Assembly: GCF_001006005.1 (NCBI RefSeq)
Contig: NZ_CP011254.1
Span: 4,960,001 to 5,024,000, forward strand
Source: Serratia fonticola
Lineage (GTDB): Bacteria > Pseudomonadota > Gammaproteobacteria > Enterobacterales > Enterobacteriaceae
DNA: 64,000 nt
Direction: 5' to 3'
Below are positions 57,945-64,000 of this stretch, one piece after another. The notes under the pieces were generated by a model, which saw only the letters and a program-made list of their open reading frames with translations, made no database searches and was not told where the DNA came from. Made by a program: the position numbers and the translations under genes. Each line of letters starts with the position of its first letter. Positions within the stretch are counted from its first letter, which is position 1.

Positions 57945-58865
57945 TTAGTAACGGATTTTCGGATCGATCACGGCATACAGCACGTCGACGATCGCGTTAA
58001 ACAGGATGGTCAAGCCGCCAACCAGAATGGTCAGGCTCAACACCAGCGAATAGTCACGGTTCAATGCACCGTTAACGAACAGCTGGCCAATTCCTGGCAG
58101 GCCGTAAATAGTCTCAATCACCATCGAACCGGTGATAATCCCAACAAACGCTGGCCCCATATACGACAGCACCGGCAGCAACGCAGGTTTTAATGCGTGG
58201 CGCAGAATGATGCGGCGCATCGGCAAACCTTTGGCACGGGCGGTACGGATAAAGTTGGAGTGCAACACCTCAATCATCGAGCCACGGGTAATACGCGCGA
58301 TGCTGGCGATATAGGCCAAAGACAGCGCCACCATCGGCAGGATCATGAACTTCAGCGCCCCACCGTTCCAGCCTCCACCGGGCAACCACTTCAAGGTAAT
58401 GGCGAAAATCAGCACCAGTAAGGGGGCGACAACAAAGCTGGGGATCACCACACCGGTCATGGCGAACCCCATCACCGTATAGTCCCACTTGGTGTTCTGA
58501 TTCAACGCGGCAATAACCCCTGCGCTCACTCCCAGCACCACCGCCAGAACAAAAGCGGCAAAACCCAGTTTGGCTGAAACGGGGAACGAGGCCTTGACCA
58601 GGTCATTAACCGAATAATCTTTGTATTTGAATGAAGGGCCAAAATCGCCCTGCGACAGCTGCACCAAATAGTGCCCGTACTGTTTCCAGATCGGATCGTT
58701 AAGGTGATATTTGGCTTCAATGTTGGCCAACACTTCGGGTGGCAGCGCGCGCTCACCGGTAAACGGGCTGCCGGGTGCGAGGCGCATCATAAAGAAAGAG
58801 ATGGTGATAAGGATAAATAGTGTCGGGATCGCCTCTAGCAGGCGACGAAAGATAAATTTAAGCAT
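57945..58865 (-). CDS. oppB: Oligopeptide ABC transporter permease OppB
   Basis: 306 residues, six membrane helices. N-terminus MLKFIFRRLLEAIPTLFILITISFFMMRLAPG and EAA loop RTARAKGLPMRRIILRHALKPALLP are typical. First of the membrane genes, 82 bp downstream of oppA with a stem-loop between them. Confidence 0.96.
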   Translation of the reverse strand: MLKFIFRRLLEAIPTLFILITISFFMMRLAPGSPFTGERALPPEVLANIEAKYHLNDPIWKQYGHYLVQLSQGDFGPSFKYKDYSVNDLVKASFPVSAKLGFAAFVLAVVLGVSAGVIAALNQNTKWDYTVMGFAMTGVVIPSFVVAPLLVLIFAITLKWLPGGGWNGGALKFMILPMVALSLAYIASIARITRGSMIEVLHSNFIRTARAKGLPMRRIILRHALKPALLPVLSYMGPAFVGIITGSMVIETIYGLPGIGQLFVNGALNRDYSLVLSLTILVGGLTILFNAIVDVLYAVIDPKIRY

Positions 58866-58913
58866 TGCCCTAGCCCTGTGCTTCAGCCTGATAACGGCTT
58901 ATTGTCTTGAAAT

Positions 58914-58939
58914 GGGCCGGCGACCTGTGCCGCCAGCCC
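58914..58939 (-). terminator. Stem-loop between oppA and oppB (partial terminator or mRNA stabiliser)
   Basis: On the minus strand GGGCTGGCG pairs with CGCCGGCCC (one G-U) around an 8-nt loop, 8 bp after the oppA stop. No U-run, so it more likely reduces read-through or stabilises the oppA message. Confidence 0.55.
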
Positions 58940-58947
58940 TTGCCGCA

Positions 58948-60585
58948 TCAATGTTTGATGATGTACAGGTTTTTGTCGTAAACGTTATCAAGTGGATCTT
59001 TGCCTGAGTAACCACCCACGTAAGGTTTCACCAGGCGAGCATTCACATAGTAATAAAGCGGAACGATAGCAGAGTCTTTATCCAGTTGGACTTCGGCTTT
59101 CTGATACAGATCGGCACGCTCTTCTTTGGTTTTCGCCGTCAAGACGTTGCCCATCAGCTTGTCGAATTCTGCGCTCTTATAGTGTGGGGTGTTACTGCTG
59201 CTGTCGGACAGCATCATGTTCAGGAAGGAGCTTGGTTCGTTGTAGTCCGCACACCAGCCAGCACGTGACACGTCATAGGTGCCCTGATGGCGGGTATCCA
59301 GGAAAGTTTTCCACTCCTGGTTCACCAGCTTCACGTCCACACCCAGGTTTTTCTTCCAGATAGACGCAGCGGCAATGGCCAGCTTCTTGTGCAGATCGGA
59401 GGTGTTGTACAGCAGCGAGAAGGTCAGCGGTTTACCCGGGCCATAACCGGCTTCGGCCAGCAGTTTCTTGGCTTCTTCGTTACGCTTTTCCTGCGTCCAG
59501 CCAAACCACTCTGGCGGGGTCAACTTGGCACCGTCAGTGTAAGGAGGAGTAAAGCTGTAAGCAGGCAGATCGCCCTGGTTCTTCACCTTGTTGACGATAA
59601 TGTCGCGATCCATCCCCAGCTTCAGCGCTTCGCGCACGCGAGCATCGGTGAACGGTGCTTTCTGGTTGTTGATTTCATAGTAATAAGTACACAGGTAAGG
59701 ATCGACGTGCACTTCGTTCGGGATCTCTTTTTTCAGCTTCTGGAACAGTTCGATCGGCATGTTGTTATAGGTCATGTCGATTTCACCGGTGCGGTAGCGG
59801 TTAACGTCAGTGACTTCTGAAGCGATCGGCAGGAAGGTGACTTTATTAATGATAGTTTTAGCGTTATCCCAGTATTGCGGGTTGCGTTCCAACACGATAC
59901 GTTCGTTAACCACCCAGTCTTTCAGCTTGTAGGCGCCGTTGCTGACGTAGTTCTGTGGCAGAGTCCACTTCTCACCAAACTTCTCTACCGCTTCTTTATT
60001 CACCGGCTTCATGGCGTAGTGCGGGGTCATTTCTACCAGATACGGCACCGGTTCGGTCAGCGTCACCTGGAAGGTATGATCGTCGATGGCCTTCACGCCC
60101 AGCGTCGATTTGTCTTTTTTACCCGCGATGATGTCATCCACGTTTTCCACGTGGGCATACTGTAGATAGCTGGCATAAGGAGAGGCGGTTTTCGGATCGA
60201 CCAAACGCTGCCAGCTATACACGAAATCTTGTGCCGTTACCGGCTCACCGTTCGACCATTTGGCGTCTTTGCGCAGGTGGAAGGTCCACACTTTAAAATC
60301 TTTGTTATCCCAGCTTTCTGCGACACCCGGCACCACAGAACCGTCCAGGCTGTTATTCGCCAGACCTTCAATCAGATCGCGAGTGACGTTGTTTTCAGGC
60401 ACGCCTTCGATCTTGTGTGGGTCAAGGGATTGTACTTCGGAACCGTTGTTCTTAACGATTTCCTGCTTGTCTGCCAGCTGTACGCCCGCTGGCACATCGG
60501 CCGCAAAAGCAGTTCCTGCCGCCGTCAAGCCTAGCGCCGCAATAATGCCTGCTGCCAGCAGGGACTTCTTCGTGATGTTGGTCAT
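58948..60585 (-). CDS. oppA: Oligopeptide-binding protein OppA
   Basis: 545 residues (E. coli 543). Signal peptide of about 28 residues (ending TAFA), mature start ADVPAGVQLADKQEIVKNNGSEVQSLDPHKIEG. Cluster C (SBP_bac_5) solute-binding protein; SRAGWCADYNEPSSFLNMMLS and the C-terminal GGYSGKDPLDNVYDKNLYIIKH are conserved. Binds di- to pentapeptides in the periplasm for OppBCDF. GGAG is 10 nt before the ATG. Directly followed by oppBCDF. Confidence 0.96.
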   Translation of the reverse strand: MTNITKKSLLAAGIIAALGLTAAGTAFAADVPAGVQLADKQEIVKNNGSEVQSLDPHKIEGVPENNVTRDLIEGLANNSLDGSVVPGVAESWDNKDFKVWTFHLRKDAKWSNGEPVTAQDFVYSWQRLVDPKTASPYASYLQYAHVENVDDIIAGKKDKSTLGVKAIDDHTFQVTLTEPVPYLVEMTPHYAMKPVNKEAVEKFGEKWTLPQNYVSNGAYKLKDWVVNERIVLERNPQYWDNAKTIINKVTFLPIASEVTDVNRYRTGEIDMTYNNMPIELFQKLKKEIPNEVHVDPYLCTYYYEINNQKAPFTDARVREALKLGMDRDIIVNKVKNQGDLPAYSFTPPYTDGAKLTPPEWFGWTQEKRNEEAKKLLAEAGYGPGKPLTFSLLYNTSDLHKKLAIAAASIWKKNLGVDVKLVNQEWKTFLDTRHQGTYDVSRAGWCADYNEPSSFLNMMLSDSSSNTPHYKSAEFDKLMGNVLTAKTKEERADLYQKAEVQLDKDSAIVPLYYYVNARLVKPYVGGYSGKDPLDNVYDKNLYIIKH

Positions 60586-60700
60586 GTGTATAAACTCCAG
60601 TTTTTATTATCACAACTCCGTCGTGGGAGCTGCGTAGCCCGTTAACCGGGTGGTTGTTACGGCTGGACGCCGTGGAACGAAACGGCGCTGCCTTTCCTGT

Positions 60701-60732
60701 GTATCACCGGCCACTATCACCGCCGGTGATAC
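60701..60732 (-). terminator. Stem-loop between the two oppA paralogues
   Basis: GTATCACCGGC and GCCGGTGATAC, an 11-bp perfect stem with a 10-nt loop, start 6 bp after the stop of the upstream paralogue. There is no U-run; probably a processing or stabilising element, or a Rho-linked end. Confidence 0.6.
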
Positions 60733-60738
60733 CCTTCA

Positions 60739-62376
60739 TTACTGTTTGATGATGTAAAAGTTTTTCACATCGATGTAGTCAAGCGGGTCTTTGCCGGTGA
60801 AACCGCCAACCGTAGGTTTGACCAGGCGTGCACTGACCCGATAATAGACCGGGATCAGCGCAGAATCTTTGTCCAGCAAGGTCTCGGCCTGCTGATAAAT
60901 GGCACTGCGTGCAGTAGCGTCCGATGCTTTCAAGGTGCTGGCCATAAGAGCATCGAAGGCCGGGCTTTTATAGAAGAAGGTGTTATTGCTGCTGTTGGAA
61001 AGCAGCATATTCAGAAACGCACTCGGCTCATTGTAATCGCCGCACCAGGTGGCACGGGCCACGTCAAACTGCCCTTCATGACGGCTCTGCAGCGAGGTTT
61101 TCCATTCCTGATTTTGCAATGTGACCTGTGCGCCAAGGTTCTTCTTCCACATTGAGGCAGCAGCGATGGCCTGCTGCTTATTTTGATCGGAGGTGTTGTA
61201 CAACAAGGTAAACTTGAGCGGTTTTTCAGCGGTGAACCCGGCCTGTGCCAGCAGTTTCTTCGCTTCTTCGTTGCGTTTTTCCTGCGTCCACCCAGCCCAT
61301 TCCGGCTGGCTGAAGTTGCCTCCCTCGGTAAAGGTTGGCGTAAAGCTGTAGGCGGGGATTTGGCCCTGGCCCATGATCTTGTTGGCAATAATATCGCGAT
61401 CCAGCGTCAATTTGACTGCCGCACGTACGCGCTCGTCGGTGAACGGCGCACGCAGATTGTTGATCTCATAATAGAAGGTGCACAGGTAAGGGTTAACGTG
61501 CAGCTGTTCCGGGATCTCGCGCTTCATTTTGGCATACAGATTCGGCGGGATGGCACTGTTGGTGATATCGATTTCACCGCTGCGGTAGCGGTTAATATCG
61601 CTGACCTCGGAAGACAACGGCAGGAACGTAGCCTGCTCGATCACCGTCTTGCTGTTATTCCAGTAGCTCGGGTTGCGTTCGAGCACGATACGTTCGTTGA
61701 CGACCCACTCGGATAAGCGATATGCCCCGTTGCCCACGTAGTTCTGTGGCAGTGTCCACTTATCGCCAAATTTCTCAACCACGGACTGTTTCACCGGTTT
61801 CATTGAGGTATGGGAAAGCATGCTGACAAAATAGGGCACCGGCTCGCTGAGCGTCACCTTCAACGTTTTATCATCAATGGCGCTGACGCCAAGGGATTCA
61901 GGCGGTTTCTTACCGGCAAGAATAGCGTCAATATTCTCAATTCGGGCGTATTGCAAGTAGCTGGCATAAGGGGAACCGGTCTTGGGATCCGCCAGCCGCT
62001 GCCAGCTGTAAACGAAATCCTGCGCGGTCACCGGAGAGCCATCACTCCATACTGCCCCTGGACGCAGGTGGAAGGTCCACGTCTGGTAATCGGTATTTTC
62101 CCAGCTTTCCGCCACCGCAGGAGCCAGATGACCATTGGCATCGGTGCTGACCAACCCTTCCAGCAGGTTGAGGATAATATTGCTTTCAGGCGTTCCTTCG
62201 ACTTTATGCGGATCCAACGAAGCGACTTCTGAACCGTTGTTGATCACCATGCGCTGCAGTGGTGCTAATTGCACACCGGCCGGAACCTCAACGGCCTGCA
62301 GGTTTTGGCTGGCGATCATCCCCAACACGGCGGCGATGATAACGGCCAACGGTTGATGCTTCGTGGTTTGCGGCAT
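60739..62376 (-). CDS. Second oligopeptide-binding protein, OppA paralogue
   Basis: 545 residues, same length as the adjacent OppA and colinear with it: NNGSEVASLDPHKVEGTPESN, TWCGDYNEPSAFLNMLLSNSS and GGFTGKDPLDYIDVKNFYIIKQ can be matched one for one. Signal peptide about 29 residues (ending LQA). Differences are spread over the protein, including DFDVARATW for DVSRAGW and the peptide-site loops, so the two may differ in peptide preference. Strong ribosome site (AAGGAG, 7 nt). Tandem oppA copies probably come from a duplication; there is a single set of permease genes. Confidence 0.93.
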   Translation of the reverse strand: MPQTTKHQPLAVIIAAVLGMIASQNLQAVEVPAGVQLAPLQRMVINNGSEVASLDPHKVEGTPESNIILNLLEGLVSTDANGHLAPAVAESWENTDYQTWTFHLRPGAVWSDGSPVTAQDFVYSWQRLADPKTGSPYASYLQYARIENIDAILAGKKPPESLGVSAIDDKTLKVTLSEPVPYFVSMLSHTSMKPVKQSVVEKFGDKWTLPQNYVGNGAYRLSEWVVNERIVLERNPSYWNNSKTVIEQATFLPLSSEVSDINRYRSGEIDITNSAIPPNLYAKMKREIPEQLHVNPYLCTFYYEINNLRAPFTDERVRAAVKLTLDRDIIANKIMGQGQIPAYSFTPTFTEGGNFSQPEWAGWTQEKRNEEAKKLLAQAGFTAEKPLKFTLLYNTSDQNKQQAIAAASMWKKNLGAQVTLQNQEWKTSLQSRHEGQFDVARATWCGDYNEPSAFLNMLLSNSSNNTFFYKSPAFDALMASTLKASDATARSAIYQQAETLLDKDSALIPVYYRVSARLVKPTVGGFTGKDPLDYIDVKNFYIIKQ

Positions 62377-63056
62377 AGTACAGGCTCCTTTTCGCTGCTA
62401 AGCAATAATTGTGAAATAGTTATCAAGCATGCTAAATAAACGGATCCCAGCAAAAATCATTCCTATCTGGCGCGCCAAAGATAAGATTTTTCCTTCTGAT
62501 AAGTTGCTCGGAAATTAGCAGAAGCAAAAATTCATAGCCAATAATTTTTACAGAAATGTTAAGCATTTCTCTTTTATTATCCCATAGCCCTACAGACACC
62601 TAGCCTTCCCACACGCCCAGGGAGAGATTAGCACCATGATTTTATTGGATAAATAACGACTTCACTTTTAACCTTTTCATCCCAGATGAAAAAAACCACT
62701 CAAAAGAAACATTCAGTTAACAAAAATGCCGTTCAGAGAATAAACACCTGCCTATGGGTGGTTAATCACTAATAACACCTGTGTGAAACGGAGACAAGCC
62801 CTACAGAATGATGTGATTAAATTAACAACAATTTTACCCATTGGGAGACAAAAACCCCCGTCACGCGGATTTTAAAAGTGGAGAAAATAACATCTTGGTG
62901 CTTTATCAACCGATAAAGTGAGATTTGTGCCACAGGGTGGGGCAATAGAATGAAAAGCAGGCAGGTTATGCACTTTAATAATGCATCAACTGAGATAATT
63001 TGAAAAATTAAAAATAACTTAAGCCGCAAACAGGATTATCCGCGGCTTTATTAGGG
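62377..63056. other. Long AT-rich region upstream of the opp operon
   Basis: 680 bp without a credible gene; a 70-residue minus-strand frame at 62817-63029 has no recognisable similarity or good start. It contains the opp promoter(s) and perhaps a long leader. A 7-bp hairpin AGAAATG-TTAAG-CATTTCT lies at 62552-62570. In E. coli the opp region is controlled by Lrp, ModE and GcvB RNA; such sites could not be fixed here. Confidence 0.5.
63021..63048 (-). terminator. Probable ychE terminator
   Basis: AAGCCGC and GCGGCTT pair around a 14-nt loop, and the minus strand continues AAGTTATTTTTAATTTTTC. It begins 9 bp after the ychE stop. Confidence 0.65.
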
Positions 63057-63701
63057 TTATAACAACCCAGGGAAAATGGCTTTAATGCCGGTGACAATAA
63101 ATTCGATCCCCAGCGCCATCAACAATAGCCCCATGATACGGGTAATGACGTTGATGCCGGTTTGCCCCAGCAAACGCACCAGCAGCGGAGCTGCCCGGAA
63201 CAATAGCCAACAACAGAAAGCGAACAAGGCGATCGCCACGGTAAAACCTAACAGGTTCTGCCAGCTGTGGTAACGAGAGCTCCAGACGATGGTAGAACTG
63301 ATAGCACCCGGCCCGGCCATCAGCGGCAGCGCCAAGGGAACGACGCCGATGCTTTCACGGATCGCGCTCTCTGATTTTTCCTGCTTGTTCTGTTTGTCTT
63401 CACCCAGCTTGCCGCTGATCATCGACATGGCGATGGTCACCACCAGAATGCCGCCGGCAATACGGAAAGAATCGATGGAGATACCAAACATACGCAATAT
63501 GCCCTCACCCAGGAACAGCGAGGTCCACAAAATAATCGCCACCGACAGGTTAGCCGTCAGGTTGGTTTTGTTACGCCCGACCTCGGCCTGGTAGCTGGTC
63601 ATGCTGATAAACACCGGCAGAATACCTACCGGGTTGACCAGCGCAAACAGGCCGACAAAGAACTTGATGTAGCCGGAAAAATCCAACAGAGATTGGCCCA
63701 C
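63057..63701 (-). CDS. ychE: MarC/UPF0056-family membrane protein YchE
   Basis: 214 residues (E. coli 215), six membrane helices. FVGLFALVNPVGILPVFISMTSYQ, GILVVTIAMSMISGKLGEDKQNKQEKSE and TGINVITRIMGLLLMALGIEFIVTGIK are nearly identical to E. coli YchE. Function unknown despite the MarC name; no drug role shown. GTG at 63701 is preferred as start: GGAG is 6 nt upstream and the length then agrees with E. coli; another GTG at 63737 would add 12 residues. Confidence 0.92.
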   Translation of the reverse strand: MGQSLLDFSGYIKFFVGLFALVNPVGILPVFISMTSYQAEVGRNKTNLTANLSVAIILWTSLFLGEGILRMFGISIDSFRIAGGILVVTIAMSMISGKLGEDKQNKQEKSESAIRESIGVVPLALPLMAGPGAISSTIVWSSRYHSWQNLLGFTVAIALFAFCCWLLFRAAPLLVRLLGQTGINVITRIMGLLLMALGIEFIVTGIKAIFPGLL

Positions 63702-64000
63702 GAAAAACTCCGCATAAATAGCTGTAAAAAGAGACACTGCCGATGCGCGCTAATGTAATAGAATTGCGCCAGCTAATCCATCCACCCGGCCAGCATTTTT
63801 CCCTACCCCAACAGAATGTTACAAAACAATTCGCTATTGTTAATGCTTTGTGTGCTGCCTGCTGTTATTCAGTATCATCACGGCATGGCCAAACACCTTG
63901 TTGATAATTACTCTCAACAAACGCAAGCTGAAAGGTGTCAGCTTGCAATTTTTATGATGTACATCACAAAATATCTACTCAGGAATAGTTAAGCTCTTAG
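63702..64000. other. Region upstream of ychE; probable adhE leader (adhE itself beyond the window)
   Basis: About 300 bp without a gene. In E. coli adhE follows here on the opposite strand with a long leader. Two features stand out: a 9-bp hairpin GCAAGCTGA/TCAGCTTGC (63923-63946) followed by AATTTTTA, and the palindrome TGATGT-ACATCA (63955-63966), near the FNR consensus in its TGAT-N4-ATCA core. Confidence 0.5.
63955..63966. promoter_or_regulatory. TGATGTACATCA palindrome, candidate FNR/CRP-type site
   Basis: Perfect 12-bp palindrome; ATGAT-GTAC-ATCAC differs from TTGAT-N4-ATCAA only at the outer bases. Anaerobic control would suit a following adhE. Confidence 0.4.

Noticed and set aside
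62817..63029. 70-codon minus-strand frame before opp
   Set aside because: No similarity, poor start, AT-rich intergenic DNA.

Overview
The window is a chromosomal segment of an enterobacterium, most likely Serratia or a close relative in the Yersiniaceae (inference from gene order, protein similarity and an unfused trpG/trpD pair). Its backbone follows the E. coli order yciT-osmB-yciH-pyrF-lapB-lapA-pgpB-ribA-acnA-cysB-topA-yciN-sohB-yciK-btuR-rluB-yciO-rnm-trpLE(G)DCBA-ompW-yciC-yciB-yciA-tonB-yciI-yciY-cls-yciU-oppFDCBA-ychE, ending just before the expected position of adhE. About 58 protein genes are supported, plus a trp leader peptide and a 58-codon yciY. No rRNA, tRNA or CRISPR was seen.

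Accessory pieces sit at backbone junctions. (1) 1-2727: the 3' end of a YbiW-like glycyl radical enzyme, a YciT-type DeoR regulator and an araD without araBA. (2) 4541-7044: a gap opened between pyrF and lapB, holding a BhsA-like stress protein, a LysR regulator, an Arc-like DNA-binding protein and a 419-bp element made of three tandem repeats of about 122 bp inside 22-bp inverted ends. (3) 8894-19010: a complete sugar-use island between lapA and pgpB, with a SorC-type regulator, a ribose-type ABC importer including a DUF2291 lipoprotein, a split transketolase, an FGGY kinase and a fucose/arabinose-isomerase-like enzyme. Its gene content best matches the transketolase-type D-apiose pathway (isomerise, phosphorylate, split), and matching palindromes precede the importer and the transketolase genes. 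(4) 43526-45229: a SulP anion transporter between yciC and yciB. (5) 47940-52661: a TetR/MFS drug-efflux pair, a group II intron with an intact reverse transcriptase, and a second-type Dps, all where E. coli carries kch.

33.8-40.7 kb is the tryptophan operon with its operator, leader peptide (tandem Trp codons), attenuator and unfused trpG and trpD. 55.0-62.4 kb is the oligopeptide permease operon, led by two tandem oppA paralogues that are separated from each other and from oppBCDF by stem-loops.

The strongest leads are the sugar island with its paired operator palindromes, the tandem-repeat element beside lapB, the group II intron seated next to a stem-loop, and a structured leader in front of yciK-btuR.
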